In this document: in pieces, positions 25,217 to 37,215 of the stretch | Position numbering within the stretch: position 1 is the stretch's first letter | Layout: each line of letters begins with the position of its first letter | Source: Glaciozyma antarctica PI12 | Taxonomy: Eukaryota > Basidiomycota > Microbotryomycetes > Kriegeriales > Camptobasidiaceae | Length of the DNA stretch: 64,000 nucleotides | Assembly (NCBI GenBank): GCA_002917775.1 | Contig: KZ627159.1 | Span: forward strand, 452,010 to 516,009 | Direction: 5' to 3' | The notes under the pieces: model-generated | Told to the model about the DNA's origin: nothing | The model's input: the letters and a program-made list of their open reading frames with translations, nothing else | Database searches by the model: none | Position numbers and translations under genes: made by a program

Positions 25217-26202
25217 TCATCCCTCTACACCCCCAGCAACTCCCATAGCAGCATGGTACAACGCCGTCTTGTACCCAGCATTGTACCAAGCCCACAGCGC
25301 ATTCTGAAGCATCTCCTCCGGCGTCTCCAGCTCGACCTCTTCCCCTCCTTCGAGCGGCACGATAGGCGGAGGAGATGGGTACGGTCGTCGCGGGAGGTCG
25401 GCAGAAGGAGGTGATGGTGGAAGAGTGAAGGTCGAGGGAGAGGGGAGTTGAGGGCCGGCGATAGGAAGGTGTTTCGTGTGAGGAGGGAGAACAGGCGTAA
25501 AGTTGCTGATCGCGGGAAGGGAGAGGATCGAAGGAGGGAGGGAGAGGTCGCGCTGGAATTGGGGAGATTGGGGACTGTATCGCGGAGAGGAGGGCGTGTG
25601 TCGTGGGGAGGGAGGAGCTTCGAGCTTCGCTTTCTTCGAGGCGGCCGACTTGGAGGCGGTGGACTTGCGTTTCTTGGGCTCGGCCTTGACCTTTGGTGGT
25701 GGCTTAGGTTTGGGAGTGGGCTCAGGTCCGTACCAGCTTTGATAGAGGGTTAGCGAAGGCCAGCAGGACGCGAGAGGAGGACGCACAGAGGAGCTGCTTC
25801 TTGCTTCTGAGCCATGGAGCGTGGGGCCGTCGTCGAAGGACCAAAGTCGGCAGGGTGCTGGAACTACACAGTCGCACTTGTTAGCTCCTCTTCCCTCCTC
25901 TCCAAGCTCCAGCGCCAGCTCACCTTGAAGTCCATCAAAGCTGCCTCCCAGCACTTGACGAGCGCAGAGTCGTCCCAGTACGCAAAGTCGGGTACGTCCG
26001 ATACCACCGCTACCGGCGCTGGTTCCTCCTCATAGCCCTCCTCGTAGCACTCCTCCTCGTACGCCTCGTAGTAACCAGCTCGCTCGACAACGTTTCCGAA
26101 CTCGTCGTACTCGTAGTCTTCGTCGTTCGCCTCGTAGATTGGGGTGGCGTACTGATCTGCTTTCGAGCTGCTCGCGTAAGAGTTCCACGTAGACTGCGCC
26201 AT
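25217..26202 (-). CDS. SMN-like survival motor neuron protein
   Basis: SMN is the core of the complex that loads Sm proteins onto spliceosomal snRNAs. Three exons are proposed (26202-25924, from 25863, and the last to 25217). Exon 1 is very acidic and Tyr-rich and ends with WDDSALVKCWEAALMDFK, matching the Gemin2-binding helix of SMN. The middle is Pro- and Lys-rich (KVKAEPKKRKSTASKSAASK). The C-terminus has the self-association YG box: PEEMLQNALWAWYNAGYKTA followed by LYHAAMG, with the Tyr-Gly spacing of other SMN proteins. I see no clear Tudor domain between them, as in the fission yeast protein. It shares a roughly 300-bp divergent promoter with the next gene. Confidence rests on both ends of the protein matching. 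Confidence 0.85.
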
Positions 26203-26509
26203 CTTAAACCAGAGGAGAGAAGAAGGAGCGAGAGCGAAAGCTGGGGCCACCTCTTAAGACCCCCCTGCGAAATAATTGAATATTACGAAATTTAGTCAAT
26301 TTCTTGCTGCCCCGCTTGTGGGGGGATCCAACTCTGCCCAAAGGACGCCGCAGGCACTCGCCCACCGACAGAGACCTCGACAACGTCAACTGCCAGACTC
26401 AACACTCGCAACGAGGACCAGGTCGCTGTTCGATTCGCCAACTCAGCCGTCTCCTCTCTCAGCAACCCTCCCTTCGACCCCTCGCTCTTCCACTCCCAAA
26501 CGCCCAGCC
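26203..26509. promoter_or_regulatory. Divergent promoter, SMN-like and C2H2/Zn2Cys6 genes
   Basis: About 307 bp lie between two diverging start codons. An AT-rich patch near 26271-26300 (AATAATTGAATATTACG) is unusual in this GC-rich window and may be the nucleosome-free core. Confidence 0.5.
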
Positions 26510-29500
26510 ATGATCACGCAACAGCAGGGAGGAACATCGGAGGCTCCCCGGCCTGCGATACTCCGGCCTTTTGCGTGCGAGGTGAGAGGGTCTTCCGTTC
26601 CTCTCGCAGCCTTTCCTTCGAGCTATGGCTGGTGACTGATCCTCGGCTCTCCGCTTGAACAGGAGTGCTCGTCATTGTACACCAGGCAGGAACATCTGGA
26701 TAGGCATATCACGGCGAAACACCGGTGAGAGAAGCTTTGGACCAGTGCGGGGTGGGGGAGGGAGCTAACGATGTTCTGCAGAGTCTCCAAGGCGTTCGTT
26801 TGCTCGTTCTGCCAGAAGGGATTTGCAAGAAGGTGCGTAGAGGAAGGAGTAGAGGGATGTGAGCTGACCTCGAGGACATAGGGACATTCTGAGGAGGCAT
26901 GAGCATGGCCACATGAAAGCGGAGAACGGAGGAGCCGACGTTCCCAAGCCGCCAGCTGCATCTCGCGCAAAAAAGGACACGAAGAAGCGGTCGCTGGAGG
27001 TCGAAGACGACGAGAAAGCCGAGGTTCCTGCGAAGGCGACGCGCATCGCTCGAGCTTGTAATCGCTGCTCAAAGTCAAAGTGAGCTCTTCCCTCTCCTTA
27101 TTTGATGGCGGCAGCAGCTGATTGTCTTCCCTGCTGCCAGGCTGCGCTGCGACGGGGAGGATCCTTGCGCTCGTTGCGCCCGAGCAGGAATCGCCTGCGC
27201 ATTCGACCGAGCTGGCAAGCAGTCATCAGCCGCCGTCGCCTCTACCTCGCACGACGCGTCCAACTCGTCCTCGTCACGTTCCGAAGTCGCTTCAGAAGCT
27301 GAAGGCGAATCTGGCGACGACGACCTCTACGCCGGGAGAGAGCAGCGTCGCTTCAGCACAGCGAGTTACGATCGAGGAGTCAACGGGTCGAACGCGCTTC
27401 AGGAGATGGCGATGGCGACAGATTGGAACCGACCGAGTCCTCCAGCCGGCATGTCTCCCTACTCGGTCCCCGCTCGACACCAGCAGCACCTTCAGCACTC
27501 CCTACCCCCTTCCAGCTTTCACCAACCTCCTCCTTCCCACTCTCCCTATCTTCCTCGGCATCTCGAACCCTTTAGCTACCCTCGTCAGCAGCAGCAGCAA
27601 TATCCTGGACCTGGCGTTCTCTCTTTGTACCCCGGCATGAACCAGCACCCCCACTCCGCTCCGTCCATCCTCCCCTACGCCGCCCACTCTCCCGGTCCGA
27701 ACGGTTCGTATGGCGCGCCTTCGTCCTGGGATCAGCCTGCATTCAGTCGGAGCATCAACGACTCGCCGATAGGAAGCGCCGAATTTCTCGACATGATCGC
27801 GTCGGCGTCGGTGGAGCAAGAGCTGGATTACGACCTCCTCAACTCGGGATACCCACGCGATGGTTTCTCGCAGCAAGGAGGCACAGGCTACACCCCTCGC
27901 GAGGGGAATTCGCCAGGAACTCTGGACCTCGAAGCGAGTCTCCTCGGCACCGGCGCACTTCAACACCTCGAAAGAACCTCACTCGACTCGCACCCCTCCC
28001 TCTTCGTCAACCCCGTCGGACCCTCACCGAATCCCTTCCTTCCGTCCATTCTCAACGCCATACCCTCCCAAGCTTCCACCGCCCTCACCGTCGCCGACTC
28101 GGCCGCCGAATCCCTCCTCCAACTCGCCTCTCGCACGCCGCACGACTCTCCCGAACCCGAACTCCTCCCTCCCTCCGAAAACGCTGTTCGCTCCTCCCAC
28201 CCTTCGCACACGCCCTCCGACCCCTGGCCCCTCTCGTACCGCCCGAGCGTCGGACACGAGGACATCCTCCCTGCCGGAATGAGCAGTCGCTCCCGCTGTC
28301 CCTCCCCCTCCTCCCGCGACCTCTCCTCGATCCGCCACGCCGCCCTCGTTCCACGACTCACGGAGTCGACGCGCGGGAGGATTCTCGGCAATGTGCGCGA
28401 GATCAGCCAGGGGTCGATCCACTTCAACCATTCGGATCGGTTTGTCCCGCAACTCGAGCTGCTCGACCTCTTTGTACAACTTTTCTTCGCGAGGTTCCAC
28501 TCCCTTGTTCCCCTCATCCACCTTCCGACGTTCGACCCGAATGAGTGCCCGAGCTTCCTCGTCCTTACGGTCGCGAGTATCGGGGCGAGGTACGCGCATG
28601 ATCGCGTCAAGGGAGCAGCGATGTACGCTCAAGCTCTCTCAGAGACGGCTCGTCGAATGTGTCAAATCATGGTACGTCTTCTCGCTCCCCTCTCTCGGCT
28701 CCTCGCTAACGCACGAAACAACCTCGCAGGGAGATATCGACAATACGGTCCTTCGCACCGTCGCTTGGCAGCAATCGATCCTCTTCGTCCTCCTCTGTGG
28801 ACTCTTCTCGGGCAACAAGCGAGATCTCGAGCGGACGCAGGCGCTTGCCGAGATGCCCATCACGTTCTGCAGGAGGCAGGGATGGCTGAAGGAGCCTGTG
28901 GTGGACGAGCGTGTCGAAGCGGAGTTTTCGGTCGAGGAGCGGTGGAAGAGGTGGAGGGATCGAGAGGAGATTAAGCGGTTGGGATTTGGCGCGATTGTGA
29001 GTGGGCGATTTGAGGAGGTTGGGAGGGAGCTGATGCGGTGCGAACAGATGTTTGATGGAGCAGGGACGGCGGTGTGGGATCTTGAGAGCTCGTCGTTGTT
29101 TGTTGACGCTGCGAAGACGAGTCTTCCGTGCGGAGACCAGTATTGGGTGCGTTCGTTCGCTACTCTCTGGGCTTGCGACCCGCTAACGCTTATGCGCAAC
29201 AGGAAGCACCAACGGCCACAGCCTGGCAAGCGCTCTTCCGAGGCTCGATCCTCCCCGCTCGAGGCCTCGAAACCCTCGCCGCGATCAACCAAGTCACCGA
29301 CCGATCCCTCCACTGCGCCGACTCCCTCCTCGCCATCTCGCGCGACATCTTCGCCCTCAGTTCCGTCATCACCATCCTCCATGTCATTGGCGTGCGCAAG
29401 CTCCAGGAGACGCACCTCACGGGCTTGTTCCTTCCTGCGGCGTCCCAGTTTGAGAAGCCGTTCTCGCCGGTTCAGGCTGCGCTGGATGCGGGGTTGGAGT

Positions 29501-30287
29501 TCTTCCAGGTTTGTTGGTCGCTCGTTTTGTGGCATGGAGGGAAGCTGATCTGTGAGCGCAGGATCGTGTTGTTCTGCCGCCAGAGATTCAGTCGATGCTG
29601 CCGGAATCGAGCGTGACGGCGAGCTCGATGGCTCTCATGCTTCATCTCACTTCGATGACGCTTCGTCTACCTCTCCGACTTCTCCAGGTTCGTCCCATCG
29701 TTCCTCAAGCTCGCATTCCACCACTGACGTTTGTCTCCGACAGTCCCTCGCGAGAACTGGCGACTCGCGTCCTGCGCCCGAGATCCTCGACGCTGTTCGC
29801 GCCTGGAGCGTCGAGGATCACGGTCAAGTCAGTCGCGCGACGGCCTGGCACGCCGGGCAGCTCTTCGGTCTCGTCCGAATCGGCTCGCACCCTCACGACA
29901 CGCCTATCGAACCGATGGCTCTCTTCTGTGCGTCTTCGTTCCCATCTCTCCCTTCCGTGCCAGCTAACCTCTTGCGCCGAAACAGACGCCGCCCTCACCC
30001 TCCTCTCCTACCACCGCAACGTCCCGCGCTGCACGAACCGACTCGAATCCATCTCGCTCGACCGCCTCGTCGACCGCGCGGATCCTCAGCTCGCCGCCTG
30101 GCTCGCAACGGGAGAAGCAGTACCTTCCCTCGCCGTCGTCGGCGAACTGGACGATCTGAAAGCGGGGGAGAAGTTACTGAGGATCAGTGGAGAGAAGTTG
30201 GTGGGGTTGCAGGTGTGGAGAGTGGGAGAGCTGTTGGGCAAGACGCTGTTGCAGCTGGCGGAGGAGGAGGCGAAGAGGGTTCGCTGA
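26510..30287 (+). CDS. Transcription factor with two C2H2 fingers plus Zn2Cys6 cluster
   Basis: This regulator carries two kinds of DNA-binding domain. Exons 1-2 form the first C2H2 finger (FACE joined to ECSSLYTRQEHLDRHITAKH, starting at residue 21). Exons 3-4 form the second (FVCSFCQKGFARR joined to DILRRHEHGH). After a Lys-rich linker comes the binuclear cluster CNRCSKSKLRCDGEDPCARC, then ARAGIACAFD. A long Ser/Pro linker (27400-28400) is followed by the Fungal_trans domain: LFFARFHSLVPLIHLPTFDP, then MYAQALSETARRMCQ, TVAWQQSILFVLLCGLFSGN and onwards. The last exons read HRNVPRCTNRLESISLDRLV and end KTLLQLAEEEAKRVR. Each splice in the finger region was checked and restores the finger spacing exactly. 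The targets are unknown. The architecture is uncommon but known in fungi. Confidence 0.9.
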
Positions 30288-31118
30288 GGTGCTCGCTCGC
30301 GCTTCTGTCGCTTTGTTGAATTGATTCTGTTGTTGCATTTCGTCGTCCGGCCTCTGCAATTATTAGCCCTAGACGTTGTTCGCACAAGAAGAGTGCAAAC
30401 AAGACCGTCCCTCCGGCGCCGTACTCTCGCGCTCCGACCACAACGCGCGGTGGCGCAACCACCGCTATCCCTCCGACGACGGCCTTCCCTCTCTCCCCTG
30501 CTCGACTGGCCGAAAGCCTGCTCGTTGAGATGGGAAACGGCAAGATTAGTCTGATACACTGCACCGAGTTGGCGTACGAGGTGCGCGCCGCTCCCTGCTT
30601 CCGCGCTCCGCACTGGCACTGACTTGGGATCATGCTGGCAAGCTCACACTCGGCAAGCTTCAACGCCGCTACTTCAGCAATCAGGACCTCATGTACTTCT
30701 CGTCGGAACATATCGAGAAGGAAGTCGGGGTTTGGATCGTCTCTGGCGTGCCCGCCGGAGGGCCGGTGAGTTTGCCTTTGCGTCTCGCGTCTCCCCCTCT
30801 TGAGCTGACTCGCTTGTTCACGTCAGCTAAAGTTTGAAGACGAGCAACAACAGACCGAGTTCGTCGCGCTCGTTCCGCGTATCCAAGAGCTGGCCGAGCA
30901 GGCTGCACAGAGAGCGAGCGTAACTCACGAAGAGGGTTTCAAATGAAAGCGAAGTCGTCGACCCAATTGAGAACGATGAGGTCGAGTGTGCGGAAGAAGA
31001 TGAGGACGGCTCCGTCGGCGACGTGGCGAAGCAGGAGCTTGCGAACTCCGCTGCAGCACCTCATCAGCAACTTAAGGAGACGTTGGAGTTGCTGTTTGGC
31101 AGGAAGAAGGAATCTTGA
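30288..31118 (+). pseudogene. Orphan gene with a frame break
   Basis: A coding-like stretch begins near 30380. It reads FPLSPARLAESLLVEMGNGK with a possible ATG at 30529, crosses an intron (donor GTGCGC) and continues LTLGKLQRRYFSNQDLMYFS and SEHIEKEVGVWIVSGVPAGG. A second intron (donor GTGAGT, acceptor GTCAG) leads to FEDEQQQTEFVALVPRIQEL and AEQAAQRASVTHEE, where this frame soon stops at TGA. A different frame carries on at once with a clearly translated acidic tail (EVVDPIENDEVECAEEDEDG, later LKETLELLFGRKKES) ending at 31116-31118. No intron explains the switch, so I infer a one- or two-base shift near 30925-30950, either real decay or a sequence error. No family was recognised. Confidence 0.45.
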
Positions 31119-31619
31119 ATTGAGTTGCTGGTGGGGATGGCGCGTCCTTCGAAACGAGGAATGTGGAGAGATGAGGAATGTGGTTGTAGATGGGTCGTAC
31201 GTTTTAGCGTCTTCGCAATAGCTACGTCGCAGTGCTTTTGAGAGGAGGATATGATGATGGGAGAGCAGGTGCGCGAGGTGCGGTCCTCCTGCGACGTGGT
31301 ACAGCGGCGCTCTGGCACTCGCAGGTGAGGTCCCCTTCTTTTTGGGCTGTCGCTCTCTCTGACACTAGCAGGCTCGCTCGGCTTTCTTTTTCGTTGTTGA
31401 ATCGATTCTGCTGTTGCGTCGAGTCGTGCAGCGTCCCCCTCCGTCGAGCTGAGCTGCACCAGAGACGACCACAACTTTGGCCAGGGGGTCGGCTCCCACA
31501 AGGGTCTCCCTCACGGGTCGCGCGGACTTGGGGCGAGTGCGTTATCCTGCCCCCTTCCACGCCAGGCGCTTCAAAGCCAACACCGTCCAGCCCTGAGCAC
31601 CTCAACCTCACCAACGTAG
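31119..31619. other. Intergenic, upstream of zf-4CXXC_R1 gene
   Basis: No supported gene. It includes a copy (31392-31415) of a 24-bp sequence also present at 30309-30332, with two mismatches. It holds the promoter of the next gene. Confidence 0.4.
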
Positions 31620-34600
31620 ATGGAGACCTGCGACTCCGACTTCAACTCAAGCCAGAAGCAAGCCAGGACTCCCCAACACAAACCCCCCTCCTCTCGTTCT
31701 TCAAGCTCAAGACGACCCAGCCAGTTTCTCGGAGTCTTTGTCGAGGCTCGAGAATCCTCGCGCAAGAGCAGCACTACCTCTCCTCCTCTCCACGGGATCT
31801 TCAAGGCGGAGCGCTCGTCCTCCCAGGTGAGCTTGGAATGCGGGCAAAGCTTTGTCGAGGTGCTGATCGTCTCGCCCTCCCTCAGGTCTTCAACCTCTCG
31901 GGCTCAGAGTCTGAGAGTGACTCGGTCATAGCACCTCGCATGCACTCTCGAACGGCATCGCGGGTAGTCCTGGCAGCCAAGTCGCGCGTCGCTGGAGCTC
32001 CTTCAAGCAGCCACTCTCCATCGACCCTCGACCGACGAGCAGTCGCTTCGGACGAGGACTCGGACCAGGTGCGTGGAGGTGGAAGCTGGGAGAACGTATG
32101 GGAGCTGATAACGTCCCAGCAGAGCGTGTTTGACACCCTAGTCCCGAGCAGCAGCTCCACGCAGAAGAGGAAGGAGTCATCACTTCGGGGGTCTCCCATG
32201 CGTCCCAAGGAGGAGGAGGACGAGTGGGAGGGCATCAAGGTGGTGCCAGAGGTTTTGCCTGTGCGTTGGATCTCTATGATGTGCACTCAGGAGGCGGGAA
32301 AGCTGACCACCCCTTGCAGAGGCCCTTTGCGTTCCCCGCCTTTCAGGCACCTTCGCTCTTCGCCAACGCAGATCGAGAGGGAAGCATGGAGGGCAAGGGG
32401 AATGATGTTGAGGATCATGCTGTGAGTCTCGCTGCGCCAGCTGGAGGAGAGGGAGGAATGGAAGCTAACAGCGTTGCTGAGCAGGGCGCACTCCCGACTC
32501 CTGCAGCTACGACCACCAACCCTTCCTCAGCACGAGGTACCTCCTCAGCTCCCACCACTCCCACCATCGCCTCTCCCCCAGTCTTTTCCGAACCCCACCC
32601 AGCCGTCGTCATCTCTCTCGAAGCCTCCTCACTCCCGTCGGCATCGACTCTACCCCATCCTCCCCTCACCACCAGCGAGCCCAGCGATCTCTCACAGCCC
32701 TCCCTGCCACGCCCTATATCCCCTGAACTCGGAGCACCCATCGCAGGTCCTTCCCGGGCTCCCTCCGTGCCAGCTGAGGCAAAGCCAGCTCCTGCTGCCT
32801 CTTTCAAGATTCGCCTCAAGATCAAGCCCGTCCTCCCCAAACTTGCCAACGCAACATGCCATCATGACAAGGTGAGTAGCTTGCGCTGCATCCGCAAGCT
32901 CCCCAGCTAACGCCACAGCTCTCACAGTCTCGAAACACTCGTCCCAAAATGAGCTGCGTCAACTACCCCACCTGCAAAGCTCTCTGGTGCGACCGCTGCG
33001 TCAACCTCCAGTGCGTCTTCCCTCCTCTCCTTTCACTCCCTTAGCTAACCTCTCGTCGCAGCTACTCTGGCCCCGACGACCCCCCCTTCGTTGCCGACGA
33101 GTCGTTCCTCTGCCCCGTCTGTCGCGGCGCCTGCCTCTGCGCCAAATGTCGTCGGAATCGAAGCAGGCCCTCCGTCGTGCACGCAGCCGTGGAGGAGGAG
33201 GAAACCGGCGAAGCAAAGGTGCGGACGAAGCGCGTTGTCAAGAAGAAGCGCGACGTGCTGCCCGAGGAGGGGATCGAGGAATCAGCGGTCAAGAGGGGAA
33301 AGCGGAGAAGGGTCGAAGTCGTGCAGGTGATCGAGGCGCCCGTTGTGACGAGGAGCACGAGCTGGAGGGACGGTGCGAGCGAGTGGATCCCTGTCGGCGC
33401 GGCGGAGGGGAACATGTCGGCTGCGAGCTCGGACTTTGATGCGGAGGACGACAGCGATTTCGATGATTGGGGAGAGGGAGGGGTGGGAGAAGGAGGAGGG
33501 ACGCCGTTCTTTCGCTTGGAGCCGGGGTTGGACGACTTGCCGATTCAAATGGAGAAGGCGCCGGTGGTTTGGCACGAGGGACCGGAGCGAAGAAGGAGGA
33601 GGACGTTGCTGGTGAATGGGGAGGAGAAGGTTGGGGTGGGGGATACGCTGGCGAGTGAGGTTGAGGCGGCTCAAGTCGAGTGCGTTGATCTCGTTCCTGC
33701 AGCTCTCAAGCTTTCGCTGACTATTCACCTCCCGCAGAGCCGTCTTTGACGAACTTCTCGTCGAGCACGCTGCTGCGCAAGATCAGGAGGACGTCAAGCC
33801 CTATATTCGCCCTCCCCCCGACTCGTTCGACGCCCTACTCCACTTTGACACGCATCCGCACTTCGACGTTTTCTCCGACCTCGATCCTCTCCGACGCTCC
33901 GACGCTCCTCCTCAGCATTTCGACCTCTACGACACTCTCCCTCCTCCCCCCACCTCCATCCTTTCTTCCCCTCCGCAAGTTGCACAGCCCATTCCTCGCC
34001 ATCATCCTCAACTCGCCCCCGCCACCATCTTCCCTACCTCAGCCTCCCTCGACTCGGTCGTCTCCCACTGCCGCGTTCCGACACCGCGCTTCGGCATGAC
34101 TGGGTCGACTGGAGCGGCGACGATCTTGGTGGACGCCTCGCTCCCCACCTTCCATCACCTCCCATACACCTCCCGGTCCTCCTCCCTCCCCTACACCTCC
34201 TCTGTGGTCACGCCTATCCCGAGTCGCGAGCATTTGTGCACGTCGCCGACCTACGAGCGACCTGGAACGCCGGGAGGCTACACGAATTTGGGAAGCGTCT
34301 CGGACGCGGCGCTGGGATCAGCAGTGCGCAAGGCCCTCCGCTCCGGTCCACCATTCTTCGACCAGTCGAGCATTCACCTCTCCCCTCGTCCCCTCACGCC
34401 CACCTTCCTCCGACCCTTGGACAGGACGATTCCCGTCGAAGCCTCCAGTCCCGTACCGCCGACCGAATCGCGTCCCCGGCACTCGCAGGCGCTCATATCC
34501 TCGAATACGCGTCCGCCGTACTCGGACGGCCTCGTGGATCCGCTCGGAGGCGTCGCGACGAATCCGTACCGGAACGGCGGGCTGCGCGACGCTCCCATGG

Positions 34601-34758
34601 TCGTCGACGTCGATGAGGGGCTGCTGCCGTTCGACGAAGAGTCGTGCACCTTAATGGATACGCTCGTTTACGAGAAGGAGTACCGCGTTGAAGGAGGGAA
34701 TTTGAGGTGGGCGGAGGAGGAAGCGGGGTGGGGAGAGTTTGGAGGAGGAGCGGCGTGA
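31620..34758 (+). CDS. zf-4CXXC_R1 domain protein (CDCA7/R1-like zinc finger)
   Basis: This is likely a nuclear chromatin or transcription protein. The N-terminal 400 or so residues are disordered (Ser, Pro, acidic). The conserved part is at about 32850-33175, over three exons. It reads CHHDKSRNTRPKMSC, then CKALWCDRCVNLQYSG and FLCPVCRGACLCAKCRRNR. The paired Cys motifs and the final CRGxCxCxxCRRxR match the zinc-finger domain first described in the monoamine-oxidase A repressor R1 and CDCA7. A basic stretch follows (KRVVKKKRDVLPEEG, VKRGKRRRVEVV), probably a nuclear signal, then an acidic region (SSDFDAEDDSDFDDWGEG). The C-terminal exon ends AGWGEFGGGAA. The ATG at 31620 is the first that joins correctly to the next exon. 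The exact function is inferred from the finger family only. Confidence 0.8.
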
Positions 34759-35006
34759 GAGGAATGAGCTTGGCCTTGGTGCTCCGTTCTTTGTTGGAGA
34801 GATCTTGTACATCCCCCCCTCTAGTGTAGTATTTGCCATTAACTCTACTCGTTTTGCATCCGAGAGGGAGTGTCCAGACGTTGAGGAGGTCGAAAGCGCC
34901 GGAGGGATCTCAGCGCGCGCCTCTCTCCCCTCTTCCCCTCCCCTCCAACTCCCCTCCCCTCCACTCACTCAAAGGCCTCTCGACACACCAGGGGACACTC
35001 GCCACG

Positions 35007-37036
35007 ATGCCCACCTTCCGCTTCCCGTCGGCTCCCTCGCTTCGAAACCGCCAGCGCCAACCGACTCGTCTCGCGCAATCGACCACGTCCGGCTCTGTCG
35101 GCGTCGCCCCCGCCCGAGGCAGGGCCTGGCCATCGCCCTACGTGATCCTCCGAGGTCCTGGACTCCTCCTTCGCGGCCCCAGGCTCCTCCTTCGCGCGCC
35201 AGGAGCGGTCCTGCGCGCTCCCGGCCGTGGGATCGCCAGGACGCAACGGCTGTTTTCGTCGTCGAGGAGGACCAAGACGGACAAGGGCAAGCCTGTGGAG
35301 GGAGAGTCGGCGAATGCTGAGGCAGGCCCGTCGTCGGCAAGCGACTCGTTCACTGGTAAGTCGGTTGTCAATACGAGGGAAGGTGTCGTGGTCGTGCGCT
35401 AGGGCGCGGCTGTGCTGTCGCCTTTCCTGGGGACTCCCTGCTCTCTGAGGATCACCGAGCTGACAGGAACCCTCTCTTTTGCAGCGCGACTCCGCAGGCG
35501 CATCTCGTCGACCCCCACGACGTGGTACCCTATCCCCGTCTCCCTCGGCGTTGCCCTCCTTGTCGTGCTCAACTTCTACAAGCAGCGTAGCTGGGAGTCC
35601 AAGGGAGGTAAGGGACCTGTTCGCGAAAGCGAGATCAAGGTCAAGGGACCCTGGCAGGTGAGAACGGGCTGAGCCAAAACGAGCGGGCGGGAGCTGACCC
35701 CCACCTTGCACGCGCAGGTCCACGTCCTCGGCGCCCTTCCCCTCCGGTCCATGTCGCGGATCTACGGCATGCTCAACTCATACACCCTCCCCGTCTGGTT
35801 CCGCGTCCCTGGCTACAAGTTCTACGCCTTCGTTTTCGGCGTCAACCTCGACGAGTGCGACCCGAGCGACCTCACCGAGTACCGGAGCATGAGCGAGTTC
35901 TTCATGCGCAGGCTGAAGGCTGGTGCTCGTCCTATCGCCGATGCTGCACTCGTGCGTCCTGTTCTCTCCCTTCCGTCGTCCCATGTACTGACTTGCCGTC
36001 GCAGGTCTCTCCCGCCGACGGTCGCGTCGTCAACTTTGGAACGGTCGAGGGCGGTCTCATCGAGCAAGTCAAGGGCAGCACCTACTCCCTCGGCGCCCTC
36101 CTTTCCGGAACTGGCGAAGTCGACGCTTCATCCCCTCCCCAGCCTCCCTTCGTCCACACGCCCCACCCTCACAACGCCGACCAGCAGCCCGTCGACGAAG
36201 CCGAGTTCGCCGACATCAACGGCATCCCCTACTCCCTCAACGAACTCCTCGGTCCCGATGGCGACGCAAAGGCGGCGGACGCGTCGCTCACCGAGACCGA
36301 GCAGAAGGAGCAAAAGGACGGACCCTCGAGGAGCATCACGCACGACGCCAAGGTCGCGATGGACGTCGCTGCCGCCTCTATGCCTTGGTCTGGAGGACAC
36401 GCGCCGCGCAAGGGCAACAAGCTCTTCTACACCGTCATCTACCTCGCTCCTGGCGACTACCACCGCTTCCACAGCCCCACCAACTGGGTCGTCGAGCGTC
36501 GGCGCCACTTTGCCGGTGCGTTTCTCCCTTGCAGTCATTTTCTCGACGAACGCGCGCTGATCTTCTTCGATGTCGTAGGAGAGCTCTTCTCCGTCTCGCC
36601 CTGGATGGCGAACAAGCTTCAAGACCTCTTCGTTCTCAACGAACGCGTCGCTCTCCTCGGTCGCTGGCGCCACGGATTCTTTTCCATGGTCCCCGTTGGC
36701 GCCACTAACGTCGGGAGTATCCGTGTCAACTTTGACAGCGTGCGTCTGTCCCTCCTCCTTCCCGCTTCGTCGTACTGATGCCTCCTCCAGTCCCTCCGCA
36801 CCAACTCCCCTCTCCGTCCCATCACCCCCGGAACCTTCAGCGAGGCGACCTACGCCAAGGCGTCCTCCCTCCTCGGCGGTCAGCCCCTGCAAGCTGGAGA
36901 CGAGGTCGGCGGCTTCTGGCTCGGCAGCACGATCGTCCTCGTCTTCGAGGCGCCCGAGGAGTTCGAGTTCTCGCTCCACAAGGGACAGACGGTCAAGGTC
37001 GGCGAGCAGCTTGGAGATGTTGCGAGGTCGGATTAG
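35007..37036 (+). CDS. PSD1: Phosphatidylserine decarboxylase, mitochondrial
   Basis: The enzyme turns phosphatidylserine into phosphatidylethanolamine at the inner mitochondrial membrane. The Arg-rich N-terminus without acidic residues (SAPSLRNRQRQPTRLAQSTT, then LLLRAPGAVLRAPGRGIART) looks like a mitochondrial presequence. A membrane segment follows an intron (YPIPVSLGVALLVVLNFYKQ). The catalytic core has FMRRLKAGARPIADAALVSP with ADGRVVNFG, then after a long acidic insertion FYTVIYLAPGDYHRFHSPTN, FSVSPWMANKLQDLFVLNER and NVGSIRVNFDS. The self-cleavage motif is LGST in GGFWLGSTIVLVFE, where the Ser becomes the pyruvoyl group and separates the beta and alpha chains. Five or six introns are visible. 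The stop is at 37034-37036. All key motifs are present. Confidence 0.96.
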
Positions 37037-37215
37037 GATGGACCGAGGGGTGGGGTTCGGGGGGCGTCGTCGCGATACGTTCTTTTCGCGCGACGAGTAA
37101 TCAATTCGTGGACGTTTTTAATTGGAGACTCGTGCCAGGACTTCGGTACTGCTCTTCTCTCGACTGCTGGCATTCCTGACTACTTCGTTTCGGATTTCTG
37201 CTCCCCTCTCCATCC

